Part shown: positions 21,501 through 30,811 of the stretch, one piece after another
How the letters are laid out: each line of letters starts with the position of its first letter
Numbering within the stretch: the stretch's first letter is position 1
DNA from: Tritrichomonas foetus
Lineage: Eukaryota; Parabasalia; Tritrichomonadida; Tritrichomonadidae
Length of the DNA: 64,000 nt
NCBI GenBank assembly: GCA_001839685.1
Contig: MLAK01000547.1
Span: 1-64,000, forward strand
Direction of reading: 5' to 3'
The notes under the pieces: model-generated
Told to the model about the DNA's origin: nothing
What the model saw: the letters and a program-made list of their open reading frames with translations, nothing else
Database searches by the model: none
Program-made: the position numbers and the translations under genes

Positions 21501-22394
21501 GAAATCATGAAAACGACTGAAAAATAAACAGAAAAGTTTTTCAAGATCAACATTTATATTTCCTGGATGGAATTTTTCAATAGCTTTAAGAATAAGCTCA
21601 AAAGCTGCATTTAAATTTCGTTTGTCTGATTTTTCCACTTTTTTGATGATATTTTCAATATCTGGACATGTTTCATAAGATTTCAATTTCAATAAAAAAT
21701 TCAAAAATCGAATGGAACAATAAATCTTATTGGGTTTGTCAGAATTGAGATATTTTTGAGATTGTTGATCAAATAATGAAATCTTCGGTTTCAAGTCTTC
21801 GTCTGAAAGATGAGAAAACTGAAATTCTAATAACTTCATAACGAGTTCTTGGCATTCAGAATCTTTTGATCCGGCAGCTTTCAAAATGATATCGCAATTA
21901 TTGAATATAATTTGAATTGCTTCAAAAGAAAGATGAAGCTTGCAAATCCGTTTGAGAACAACCAGCGAATGATAGAGAAGTGATGGCTCGCTCTGAATCC
22001 ACTTTTTTGAAAAATCGAGTAATTCTTTAAATGCCTGACTTGCCTCATTCGAGTCGACGGCCAGCCAGAAAAACGTCTTGCTTATTGCGTTTGCGATTAA
22101 CCGATTCGAGTTTTTGTATTTCGCTGAAATCTGTGAATAATATTGGTGGGTTATATCTTGATTTCGTTGAAAATGATATAAAACAGATATCAAATGTAAG
22201 CATTGAAGTGTATCGGCGTCATTTGTGGCGGTAATCAGTCGCTTGATTTCTTTTTCGATGTTGAAATAGAAAGAAACAATTTCGGATTCGGGCAAATTAA
22301 GTAAATAATCTTTCAATTGTGTAATTAGAGATTCTCGCTGTAACTTCCAGGAGGCATAATCTGTTGGGACTGCCTGCTGTAGAAGCGCGTTCAT
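15516..22394 (-). CDS. TOR: Target of rapamycin (TOR) PI3K-related kinase
   Basis: 2292 residues from the ATG at 22392-22394; the frame is open a little further, but only to a TTG, with a stop at 22431-22433. The order is that of TOR: N-terminal HEAT-like helical repeats (about 1-1150), FAT region (about 1200-1800), FRB-like four-helix segment (about 1842-1945, starts LTWFEIWMHSIEEA), kinase domain with GLGDRHPSN (about 2141-2149) and HIDFGES (about 2158-2164), and a C-terminal FATC ending GWCPFW, the TOR signature. TOR controls growth and translation in response to nutrients. The FRB position equal to human Ser2035 is Val and the Trp2101/Phe2108 area is not conserved, so rapamycin-FKBP12 binding is doubtful. 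A low-complexity Ser/Thr insert lies near residues 610-670. Confidence 0.93.
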   Translation of the reverse strand: MNALLQQAVPTDYASWKLQRESLITQLKDYLLNLPESEIVSFYFNIEKEIKRLITATNDADTLQCLHLISVLYHFQRNQDITHQYYSQISAKYKNSNRLIANAISKTFFWLAVDSNEASQAFKELLDFSKKWIQSEPSLLYHSLVVLKRICKLHLSFEAIQIIFNNCDIILKAAGSKDSECQELVMKLLEFQFSHLSDEDLKPKISLFDQQSQKYLNSDKPNKIYCSIRFLNFLLKLKSYETCPDIENIIKKVEKSDKRNLNAAFELILKAIEKFHPGNINVDLEKLFCLFFSRFHDFKDPKKIFIRLFNMKFDHFPLNTFLNFIYSQENSSTCHCQGKICMFTLLSFVLKKFPDIKIDATKFGSIEPCKHYIKCTFLCKNLLTDYVKDYYKNPLDKKEPHIMTLALRLYPICPELFNYENLLKKLNFILNSSDDRKLRKQIIKTFSYFNTNDAVESLIMASLIDDDEKNRLLAISYLKPTPFLATHTNIIQYLSDSSFAVRRKGIKLISQIYAYNSLLFKPLIIDYMQTLFMLIITTTNVNDAGEYAAFLATVTKHCKFLLYDLGHIIIAVCLKVVNSSVPDNERNLVNLHDNSMISQQISVESGRALHHSIDPMFFDPTSPKSPVFASSDGMTTYSGAQVTPNSGASTNTNETTVDVTYNLNEIGTKSTTFMSKFSLDKLKMPELLMDEKKSLKEPNKSKLFLIFHSLLIDIRDAYLLKSISNLGSFCESYLVEILAAYSHVFTTRTTEDLLISAVKSLTRLSLSTYNGLNIRLRCPQIAAPLVQILSTTSNEKLAISIIKLFGSAFDSVDILLTQSLTTSSDLSAVMAHSPSYATDLAITNIMKFMGDPSLTTLKTFSLIVEGDPIYSAKFLPKIALVFHHLIRKGSEMVKNQAFQYLEIIASNTLKDFAPLLPLFLPEMQTFINLESCVHFCTLVAYFMKTEFISCSNELFFLAISAMQNAKVSLFKNLMYFVTVMIIHQNQSFDVFIKTLETFSSTQLNSKTIPTCLHLIISIAQSIDISMFTSRLVIFAFRLFRQQKANITEFLAALCIYCNFSVDSFLQFIESYQIQYKFTEQLKQFVQNNHRMTNQKIIKDYRIKFSIPRSFMRLQTEHYFIDIEYPNELHVAVWLKNLLRITITKSPSPSIRACSDYLNMRMKFIKKLFPVAFLSCWKKANVADRDHFSNIVDYVLHNHRNVNSIFFQLIQIADKALIPMKVDLTKVAELSSSHQNTMFLISKKSLTESSNKSLIKMMINVCIKMGRHATARGILKLAEKDIDTMDFANWCGELGDWSKALKIYQANNAPLEYIIHSLNNLNRYDDILKYEEEFQKMEMKDKMNVIDDFFWPYLLNRDTKKLDEVVQVFEKNWTLPRILNVIYISIYNQNYSHAQELIGKAYKMLVKHVDEYIAGDQNQIEDDQDTAEILVECQEVLNYKMKKSSSGQTTSFFLRRVKHFKRSRPIWERTIALRDIVVPISSNLQFYLKIISELRKARYFSLIDFYFTKKMIYCVDPKVTIQHVKIWWDKGFKKAACQYLVSICSSFSSQDHENVDMLQNFLKISNTQIITACLYKCSKTISFNRKLQTTILQKLNVKTVKEFWNKLEDLKDEERRKFFEELVDENEEQLALCLKNIISCDRKDSHFVACANRLAGDYLLILDPINSLQKASLHFKNALDLEPNRAKLWRRWAYANSALFSENKTSNEYANNSIKAFLKLSELMPNDSLEFASQILYILSASSEKVTSEFTDLTLSPSTVIQVLPLITSKLDHPDNNVNVIIENLLTSSGMIYFQEIYFALNLYIASKDEKSVIAQSIVDKIKPYNIEAAEDSNLLIDGLVRSALTWFEIWMHSIEEAVKYPQNSAQILQDLFDSYNNPQCDLDELFVRLYDDVIQTCKRNFTPKNEKLVWNKLRALYNSLKDRVNKLSAVFLSKISERLCTKRGFIINAPGYSNTQIESLEPVLEVLETQQHPRCLILNSKCGKKLKYLLKGNEDLRLDERLMQLFALINGIISHSEAMKESNVFIVRYAVIPLTKSVGLIKWVTGADTLHQIVLENRQMCGISREIESNMINTITDFPFIQLNSLQRLEIYDQVTDITKGQELFESMWLKSPSAAVWMTRTQRFTLTSALMSMVGHIIGLGDRHPSNIMIQRETGNIVHIDFGESFDKAALRRQFPERVPFRLTKMFINALEGSIETGLFYEFATDVLKVLRESKATLTAHLTIFVEEPLTHFKKEGGEDPVSVIDRCSKKLAGAEFGMEMSVTDQVSTLIKIASDPARYIRHYPGWCPFW

Positions 22395-22903
22395 TTCTTT
22401 CTTTGTTGGAAATAACTTTTTCAATAGTTTCTACACTCTTTTTCAATTGAAAATAATATATTTTTCAATGCTGAGGAAAATGAAATGATGGTCAAATTTC
22501 ACCATTTGGAGGAACATACAAAATTCTGATAGAAAGTTTTTGGGATTTTTTCTATGACCATAAAAGTTTTTGAATGATGGTTGGTACTTTTTCCAAACAT
22601 TCAGATAATAATTCAATACATTTTTGACCGAATAAATTATGAAAAAAAATCGGAAAAAACTCACAATTTTGATTTTGATAAACTCTCAATCTATTCTCCA
22701 ATTCAACCATATTAAAAAGTTGATCTGGAGCTTACTCCTCTCTAATTCGATGCATTTTCTGAGAAAGAGAAGAATCAATTTCCCGTATAAATTCAACGAC
22801 TGATGCATCAGCCCAAAAAAATTGAAAAAAATAAATCAATATTTTAAATAGATGATTCGGAAATAAAACTAAAAAATAAAAGGAAATTGGTTAAACATAG
22901 ATT
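22395..22903. other. Spacer between TOR start and H4 stop
   Basis: About 510 bp. No gene seen. It contains the 10-bp palindrome TGATGCATCA at 22801-22810; there are no clear Inr, M3 or M5 motifs close to the TOR start. Confidence 0.55.
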
Positions 22904-23639
<736 letters not shown>

Positions 23640-24992
23640 TTAAAACGGCTTTTTTCCCCATCCAGAGCCCTGCTTAGTTGGCTTTCCCCATCCAGCAGGA
23701 GCTGGTGCTTTGTGTGTGTTTGCATTTGGTTTGAATGGTTGTGCTTTTAACTGCTGCTGTGGTTGTGGCTTCTTTGCCCAAGCTGAGTTTGACGGTTGTG
23801 GTGCAGGAAATGCAGGTTCATTTTGTCTGATTGGCGGTGCCTGTTCATTCACTGGATGATGGAAATCCTGCTTTGCTGCTTCTTTTTCATCGCCAGCTGT
23901 TTCAGGAGATGGCTCAATCTTTTGATCATTAACTTCACCACTCGCTTCATTCATCTGAGCAGTGTTTGGTGTTAAACTTGAGTTTTGAGGTTTTTGAGGG
24001 CTCTTTGGCTTTTTTTTGTCTTCTTTTGCCATGATTGCTTCAGTTGAAATTTCACGATTTATTTTTTGATCATTTTTTTCACCATCCTGTGAGTGACTAA
24101 ATCTCCTTGCGAATATATTTACCCAATCGTAGTTGTAGTCATACACAAATCCACGACGTATGAATAAATCTCTAAAGAGGGCTCGGTATTTTCCATATTC
24201 AGGTTCATCGAAAAATCTCAAATCTCGAACCATGTTTAGATATGTTGCAAATTCTTCAGGCACTCCTTCGCAAAGTTCTTCAACAGTTGTGAGACTTTTA
24301 ACGTCCATAATTTTTTCATATTTTTCCTGGCGCGTTTTCGCATCAATTCCCATCCATGGAAGTTTTCCTTTCAAAAAGTAGAGCAGACAATATCCGAGAG
24401 CTTCAAGGTCATCTCTGCGGCTTTGCTCATACCCCTTGAGCGCATTAATTGATGCATATCGTGCAGTTCCAGTGAGTGACTTCCCTGACGTATATCTGAT
24501 ATGCTCAAGTGTCTTGGGATCTCTGTATTTCTTGGATAGGCCAAAATCGATGATGAAGATTTGTTTGGAACTGTGGCTAGGACCTATCAAAAAGTTATCG
24601 GGTTTAACATCGCGATGGATGAATGATTTCTGATGGATAAACTGTAAAGCGGAAAGGCATTGTTCGGCTATCATTAAGACTGTCTTGAGCGTGAATTGTT
24701 GGTGGCAGATCTGAAACAAATCTTCAAGCGATTTGCCTAAATAATCAATAACCATGACATTATAGTTCGATTCAGTGCCGTACCAGTGAAGTCTCGGAAT
24801 ATTGACACCACCGGCAAATAATAGATATAGTTTCGACTCGTAGAATAGCTGAGGTGATCGAGATTTGGTTCTCTCCAATTTAATTGCGACTTCTTCATGG
24901 GAATGAATATCTTCTCCGTAATAAACTTCTCCAAAACTACCTGCGCCAACGCGACGACGTAAGTGGAAGTGTCCTCCAACAGTGATTTCCAT
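23640..24992 (-). CDS. Casein kinase 1 family protein kinase
   Basis: 450 residues. Catalytic domain about 8-285: GAGSFGEVY loop, VAIKLE lysine, [10 protein letters not shown] (about 125-134), DFGLSKKY, and the CK1 hallmarks [14 protein letters not shown] and [11 protein letters not shown] in place of the usual APE region. CK1 enzymes act on Ser/Thr primed by acidic or phosphorylated residues. The tail (about 300-450) is Pro/Gln/Asn/Lys-rich and ends [18 protein letters not shown], with two WGK units; it is probably disordered and may localise or inhibit the enzyme. The promoter has a clear Inr and an AACGGTTA element. The isoform is not determinable by eye. Confidence 0.95.
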   Translation of the reverse strand: MEITVGGHFHLRRRVGAGSFGEVYYGEDIHSHEEVAIKLERTKSRSPQLFYESKLYLLFAGGVNIPRLHWYGTESNYNVMVIDYLGKSLEDLFQICHQQFTLKTVLMIAEQCLSALQFIHQKSFIHRDVKPDNFLIGPSHSSKQIFIIDFGLSKKYRDPKTLEHIRYTSGKSLTGTARYASINALKGYEQSRRDDLEALGYCLLYFLKGKLPWMGIDAKTRQEKYEKIMDVKSLTTVEELCEGVPEEFATYLNMVRDLRFFDEPEYGKYRALFRDLFIRRGFVYDYNYDWVNIFARRFSHSQDGEKNDQKINREISTEAIMAKEDKKKPKSPQKPQNSSLTPNTAQMNEASGEVNDQKIEPSPETAGDEKEAAKQDFHHPVNEQAPPIRQNEPAFPAPQPSNSAWAKKPQPQQQLKAQPFKPNANTHKAPAPAGWGKPTKQGSGWGKKPF

Positions 24993-25003
24993 TTGAAAGT
25001 TTT

Positions 25004-25055
25004 AATTGAGTGATAATTTGGCCTTTCTTTTTGGTCTAAATCTACAATAACCGTT
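25004..25055 (-). promoter_or_regulatory. CK1 promoter: Inr, GGCCAAATTAT box and M3-like AACGGTTA
   Basis: Read on the minus strand: AACGGTTA (plus 25048-25055), then GGCCAAATTAT (plus 25013-25023) running into TCACTCAATT (Inr-like, plus 25004-25013), then the ATG 12 nt later. AACGGTTA fits the Myb-bound M3 motif of T. vaginalis promoters. Confidence 0.5.
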
Positions 25056-25231
25056 ATAAAGGCAAATTACTCAAACAAACTAGGCGAATATTTTAACAAA
25101 CATTAGATTCTCGCAACCACATTATAAAACTCAAAAAAGGCATGATATATTTCATTGTAAGCAAATATGAGTTAATTTATCGAATTCAGTTTAGTTAAAA
25201 TCATTCTTTTGTTTTTTATCTCCCACAGTTT

Positions 25232-25849
25232 TTAGTGGCGGCGATGATATCTGTGAATGACAATTTTGATTTCATCATCTCCACGTCTGTGATGTTTTGA
25301 GTGGCCATAACAGTCTGAGTCGAAATCTGAATCGGATTCAGAGTCACAAGAAGTTTCGGATTCGAAGCTTGATTCTGAAAAGTCGCAAGAATCTTCGGAT
25401 TCTGACTCGGTTTCGGATTCGGATTCGGATTCTGATTCTGATTCGGTTTCGGATTCTGACTCGGATTCAGATTCTGATTCTGACTCGGATTCGAATTCTG
25501 ATTCTGATTCTGAATAATCACTTTCAGAGTCTAATTCTGAAGATTCGCTTTCAGAATCACTATCAAATTCATCATCGGAATCTGATTCAAGGCACTTTTG
25601 GAGTAATTCTTGAAGATTGACATGATTCAAGGCTGTTTGTTTATGATGATGATGAATACGTCTTAAAACAATCTGTTCTGATGAAGTTCCTGAGTCATCA
25701 CTGTCACAATTTGGATCAATATTTTCTTCAAATGTCATATTACGGATTGAATCTGGCATTTGGCTCTCTGCACCATGAAGGAAGGTCCTAAAGCGGCTTA
25801 GCTCGCGCTTTGCGCTTTTAACTGGTCCTGTTACAGTGATGGTTGTCAT
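25232..25849 (-). CDS. Acidic Ser/Glu-repeat protein of unknown function
   Basis: 205 residues. The N-terminal third (MTTITVTGPVKSAKRELSRF, then FLHGAES) is not recognised. Residues about 86-180 are almost entirely Ser, Glu and Asp in (ES)n, (DS)n and (SESE)n runs, encoded by a GATTCN hexanucleotide array on the plus strand. The C-terminus is His/Arg-rich (HSKHHRRG and HRYHRRH), giving an acidic centre flanked by basic ends; an HHHH motif occurs near residue 67. Ser next to acidic residues is the optimal target of CK2 and of CK1, and a CK1 gene is the upstream neighbour, but a link is only suggestive. Could be a nuclear or nucleolar chaperone-type protein; no function is assigned. Confidence 0.6.
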   Translation of the reverse strand: MTTITVTGPVKSAKRELSRFRTFLHGAESQMPDSIRNMTFEENIDPNCDSDDSGTSSEQIVLRRIHHHHKQTALNHVNLQELLQKCLESDSDDEFDSDSESESSELDSESDYSESESEFESESESESESESESETESESESESESETESESEDSCDFSESSFESETSCDSESDSDFDSDCYGHSKHHRRGDDEIKIVIHRYHRRH

Positions 25850-28800
25850 AAACTGATGTTGAAAAATGTTTTTAAATGACGTTTAGATATTTCTTTTTTT
25901 TCCTCAATTAATGCCATACGTTTAGGAATCGTATGTTAAAATTACAAATTAAGTATATAAAAAGTTGAATAAAGCACCATTCAATTTTGATGAAACTACA
26001 GAGATTCTTCAGAAAACTGAATATCATCATAATCCTCAGAGGATTATTATTTCTGGGGAAAAAACAATTATGTATGTTAAGTTCATATGATGATTCATCA
26101 TTGATGATCGGAAATATCACTTTTTTCGTTAGAATGTCAATTGAAACCTTCATACTTTTTATAAAGTTAAAAAAGTCATCATTAGAGTAAATGGTTTCTT
26201 TTGAGCTTTAGATCTGGAAAAACTTTGATAATACGGTTTTCAACAAAAACAATTCGATTGAGTAATTTCATATGCACAGGCATTTATTTAAAAAACATAA
26301 AGAAAATATCTAAATACATAAAAAATGAATTTGATAATTTCGTGCCATTCCAAATCTTAATTTTTTGGAGAGTTTCTCTTGTGACCAGTCTTGTGTAGCA
26401 TTTCTATGATAATCACATAATCAAATAAAAATATAATCATGAACGCCTCAAACAGATAAATCAGCAATGAAAGAAGATCACAACAAAGAAAGAAGATCAC
26501 AACAAAGAAAGAAGATCACAACAAAGAAAGAAGATCACAACAAAGAAAGAAGATCACAACAAAGAAAGAAGAACGCAACAAGATGAATAAATGTTTACAA
26601 AAATTGAAAATCCTTGATTATTCATAAATGTCTGTTTTCAAAATAGTTTTCTTCATTAATTGATTGATTTGTCATTGATTTCTGTAAGTAAGATGTTATA
26701 TCACATGAGAGATGAGATGATATTTCATTCCTGCTCTCATTTATAATGGTCAATTTGGTACAGAAAACCTTGATATTGATTTTGTTCCGTTGATTCCAAT
26801 CGTAATATTACTTTGGGTTAAGTGAAAAAAGTGAGTGAAGATCTTCTGAGACATATTGCCACTTCTGATTAATAAAGATATTGTTACAGGTATTAATAGG
26901 AGATTCCCATAACAAATGAAATCAGATTGTGATTATTTACATTGACTATGGAATGAAATGTTATCAATGGTCTCTATTATATCCAAACAAAAGATGATGA
27001 GTATAATGAAAGCAACGCATTCTAATCATAAATCTATTCACCGCATGTAATGAGTGGTGAATCCATAGGATTTTCCAAAATAATTCACAAGATAACTTTT
27101 TATTTTCTTAATGCAGCTAATGTATGCTCAAGTTTTACAGAAATTCATACATTTACTAAATATATAAACAAATAAACCATCAATTATTTACTAGAACTAT
27201 CAGGTAAAGTAGCATACTCATTAGGAAAGCAGATTAAAGTAAATATTAGCGTAAATTACTACATTAATATTTTTAAAGAACATTCTTTTTCGAAAATCAC
27301 CCAAGAAGCAACAAAGAATAGTATTTTGAAAATATTGTCAAGTATTGACAGAAAAAAGGCAAGTAAAATAAAGAAACTTGATTCAAGAACTGTACTAATA
27401 CATAAAACCTTTATTATTCGCGACTTTTTTCACCAATTTGGAACTTTCAAACTTTTTCACGTATTGGTAATTAAAGTCGAACATTTGCTCATGTATAAAT
27501 TTTAACTACTAATATAGTTATGAGTTTCATTACTTCAATTATACAAAGCAATTATTGGTGTCTATCATTAATATTTAATATGTCATTTTGCTATAAAGGC
27601 TTATGGGAAATTAATTATAAAGGGCATTTTATTAGAGATGATTCATCGAAAACGACAATTCTGAAAAAAAATCCTCCAATTCTTCCGACACAACTTTCTC
27701 GAATATAGATAAGTAAAAATTCTCAAAGAAGTGATTGGAGATTAATAATTCTTTAAAAAGGTTGAGGAGAGAAATTATATTCACGAATTGAAGCCGGGAT
27801 CTTTTATTCAGATTCGATCTGAAATCGTTTCCAATAAAAAATCACAAAAGAAACCAATAAATGGAATATAATCGAAGCAATTTTTTCTAATTAAGAAAAA
27901 AATGACATGTGAAAACTTCAAATGCTAGTGTTGCTAAAATAAAAGCCAATGATCATTCAAATTCTAAGTTGGCACTCTGTCTTTGATTATACCAAAATTA
28001 TGTTTTATAATATCCAATATTGATCATAAAAACTTAACAGTCGTATTATCCATCTTAAAATTTCCCTGGATGGTATTCATGCATGTTTATATTGTCTTCC
28101 TATGAACACCATCCAGAGAAATTTGTTCACACTGTCAGTTATTTTATGAATGATTAATTCGAGTCTATTAAATTTAAGTGAAAACAGATATTGAAATTGA
28201 AAATTCCTAGCGGGAATAATTGACTTAAATGAAGATTGCCTGTGTAGTTGGGAAATAGAAGAAAAAGACAAATGAAGACAGAGATAGTCAAAGACCAAAA
28301 GGTTATTCAATCAGATAATATGATTATAAAAGTAAGATAAAAAAAAATCCTGTTTCAACGAAGATGAAAAATATTCAATTAATAGTAATCATGATGGTAT
28401 TACCAAAATTCCACTTTATTATTAATATAAAGGAAATATAGATCAATAATATCAAATTTCAAAGAAGATTGAAGAACATCATATGCAAATTCTTGGTCAT
28501 TAACCAAAACAAAAAGATAAAAATATTTAATTTCGATATTTAGGGAAGAATTTTTCACCATACAAATGAATACACTTTGCTAAGATCCAACTATCACGAA
28601 ATATTAATATCTTATGAAGTGGGAGATTTGTAGAATCACATTAAAAGTGTTTTAAAATTGTTTCATTCTTTTTGATTTGTGATTTTTTGTCATTCAAAAT
28701 CATTTTGGTCACATTATAATAATGAAGAAAAATAACTCGATTTCATGATATACACATTCAATAACACACACAAATTTATCATTGTGAGATATTTTTCAGA

Positions 28801-29144
28801 CTTTGAAGGAATTAATAAGAATGTTGTCATTTAATTCTCAAACTCACAATTAATTAATTAAAATATAATAGACTACATACTTTTCTAAAGACATTTACTC
28901 GTGGAAAAACCAATTAATATAAATATAAACCTGTTTTTCTCTCATAAATATTTAATACTAAATTGTTTTTTCGAAACATTGGTTTATAATAATTATCACA
29001 ACCTAGAAATGAAAACTCATATATATACGCATCATCATTGATGATAATAGATGATACTCTCATTACTTTAGTGTATAAACAATTGATAGACAAGATGCGA
29101 AAGGTGAATTCCAAAAAGTGACATATTCGTTAACATTCACGAGA
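25850..29144. other. Gene-poor region, 3.3 kb
   Basis: No coding sequence could be supported; frames here are under about 82 codons and look like translated AT-rich DNA. It holds the 19-bp minisatellite at 26466-26579. Confidence 0.6.
26466..26579. repeat. 19-bp minisatellite, about 6 copies
   Basis: Tandem unit AAAGAAAGAAGATCACAAC. One partial copy ends at 26484, and full copies start at 26485, 26504, 26523, 26542 and 26561; the last differs (GAACGCAAC). The first four full copies are identical, pointing to recent expansion. Confidence 0.95.
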
Positions 29145-29720
29145 ATGTCAAAGCCAGTTGTTTTCGTTGGCCCATCAGGCATAGGAAAGAACACAATCAT
29201 TAACAAACTCCGCGAATTATATCCAGACCGTTTCGCTTACAGCGTCAGCCACACAACCCGTGATCCCCGCGATGGAGAAATTGACGGCGTCAATTACAAT
29301 TTTGTGTCTCGCGAAAAGTTCGAGCAGATGATTCAGAACAAGAAATTCCTTGAATACGCCGAAGTTCACGGAAATTATTATGGAACATCATATGACTCAA
29401 TTAGAATGGTCGAAAGGTCGGGTAAAATTTGTATTTTGGATTTAAACATCGATGGTGCAGTTAACGTAGCAAAATCCCGCCTTAAGCCATACATTATATT
29501 TTTGCGACCAGAATCTCTCCAAGCGCTCGAACGTCGCTTAAGAAATCGTGGAACTGAATCAGAGGAATCCATCCAGAAGAGAATGGCAACCGCCACTGAA
29601 GAAATGAAAAGATTTGAAGAACATAAATCTATTTGGAACCTCGTTATTATTAACGACCGTTTAGATCAATCACTTGTTGAAATTTCATCCGAGTTATTCA
29701 AGAGATTCAAGCTCCCATAA
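29145..29720 (+). CDS. GUK1: Guanylate kinase
   Basis: 191 residues from the ATG at 29145; a longer frame begins only with GTG. The enzyme phosphorylates GMP to GDP with ATP, in the cytosol. Visible motifs: P-loop GPSGIGKNT (about 9-17), the GMP-binding block VSHTTRDPRDGEIDGVNYNF (about 34-53), EYAEVHGNYYGT (about 69-80), a VARIATION of the lid with RLRNRGTESEESIQKRM, and a C-terminal NDRLDQSL segment. Length agrees with the family. The residue after the P-loop Lys is Asn where Ser is usual in eukaryotes. Upstream, TTCACGAGA may be a weak Inr. The SDF2-like gene follows on the same strand about 150 bp later. Confidence 0.92.
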   Translation: MSKPVVFVGPSGIGKNTIINKLRELYPDRFAYSVSHTTRDPRDGEIDGVNYNFVSREKFEQMIQNKKFLEYAEVHGNYYGTSYDSIRMVERSGKICILDLNIDGAVNVAKSRLKPYIIFLRPESLQALERRLRNRGTESEESIQKRMATATEEMKRFEEHKSIWNLVIINDRLDQSLVEISSELFKRFKLP

Positions 29721-29868
29721 GGCGCCTTTTTTTATATTATTAAAATTTAAAGTTATTTATTTATTTTGTTCTTGTTCTAATTCATTCAAACTAAATGATT
29801 CTGTTTATATTAAGTTGGAAATGATTCAAGAAAGTGGCAAAACGATAAAATCAATTTCACCTGTGACG

Positions 29869-30501
29869 ATGAGCGAATTAACCTTATATTTAAAAATGAT
29901 GTTTTTGTTTTGGCTTCCATTCGAAATCTTGTCACAGGAGATTTCTTATGGTTCCTCAGTTCAAATCAAAAATGTCTATACAAAAAACAGACTCGGAGTG
30001 ACAACCAACACAGACGCCAAATCTTATACAAAACCAACGATATACAGTTCCAGACCACCTTACGACGAAGGATGGCTTTGGACTATTGAACCAGACGAAG
30101 AAAACAGCAACTTGACGCGAACAACAGTTCCATGCGATTCGATTGTCGCTTTATCGAGTACATCTAATGAAGCCTACCTTTCGACGCGCAAGACCAAAAA
30201 AGGGCTTATTGTTGAAGCAACATCAAGTAATCAAGGAATCGAAAGCCAGTGGGTCATCAAATGCCCAACCAATTATAATATTTGGGAACAAAACATGCAA
30301 TTTCAGTTGTTTAACTTAAAGAATAAATGCTATTTGACAACATCATTTGAAAAGAAAATACAAGCAAACAAATATTTTGTCACATGTGAAAATGTAACAT
30401 CGAATTCAATCTGGAAAGTGGCAGAAGGGATTTTCTTAGATAGTGACCAATCTACTGATGAAGGAGTTTCTGAAGGAACAAGTAAATCAGACGAATTATA
30501 A
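29869..30501 (+). CDS. SDF2-like MIR-domain protein of the ER lumen
   Basis: 210 residues from the ATG at 29869, almost exactly the length of animal SDF2. The start gives a signal peptide (MSELTLYLKMMFLFWLPFEI, cleavage probably after LSQ). Alternative ATGs are 29821 (adds a polar leader) and 29896. Residues about 30-185 carry MIR-type repeats: YGSSVQIKNV, GVTTN, RPPYDEGWLWTIEP, ESQWVIKCP. The C-terminus is KSDEL, an ER-retention signal of the KDEL type. SDF2 proteins work with ER chaperones and O-mannosylation quality control. The combination of signal peptide, MIR repeats and retention signal makes ER residence well supported; the partner is not known in this organism. Confidence 0.75.
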   Translation: MSELTLYLKMMFLFWLPFEILSQEISYGSSVQIKNVYTKNRLGVTTNTDAKSYTKPTIYSSRPPYDEGWLWTIEPDEENSNLTRTTVPCDSIVALSSTSNEAYLSTRKTKKGLIVEATSSNQGIESQWVIKCPTNYNIWEQNMQFQLFNLKNKCYLTTSFEKKIQANKYFVTCENVTSNSIWKVAEGIFLDSDQSTDEGVSEGTSKSDEL

Positions 30502-30811
30502 AAGATTAATTCGTGTTTGATACTAACTTTTTCAGATGTTATCTAGTCAGACATTGAATCACATGACCATATAAGTATTAAAAAGATTTTAGATTTTCAA
30601 AGCAGAAAACTCGTTATTTTCTTTGTTTCTAATCCATTCAATTATAATGTAATATGATGTGAAAAAGGAATATGAAAGAAATTCAAGATTATCGGTATGG
30701 TCAATTTTTTCCCCAATAAAATTTTACCCCAAACTTTTTAAATGCTCAACTAACTTTTTAAATAGTGAAATAAATTTTTGTATAGGAGACGTTACAATCT
30801 ACAAATAAGAT
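30502..30811. other. Spacer with duplicated AACTTTTTAAAT
   Basis: 310 bp. A 12-bp direct repeat AACTTTTTAAAT occurs at 30732-30743 and 30752-30763, 50-80 bp before the next ATG; it might be regulatory. Confidence 0.4.

Noticed and set aside
22735..22815. C/D-box snoRNA-like sequence between TOR and H4
   Set aside because: TGATG and CTGA-like strings are present, but spacing and terminal stem do not support a snoRNA.
25216..25521. 101-codon minus-strand frame rich in NQNPNPN repeats
   Set aside because: Another reading frame of the same GATTCN repeat array; only the Ser/Glu frame has non-repeat flanks and a proper start.
25297..25620. 107-codon plus-strand frame rich in RIRI/LILI repeats
   Set aside because: Shadow of the Ser/Glu repeats of the minus-strand gene.
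29118..29144. Extended guanylate kinase start at GTG 29118
   Set aside because: The ATG at 29145 starts exactly where guanylate kinases begin.
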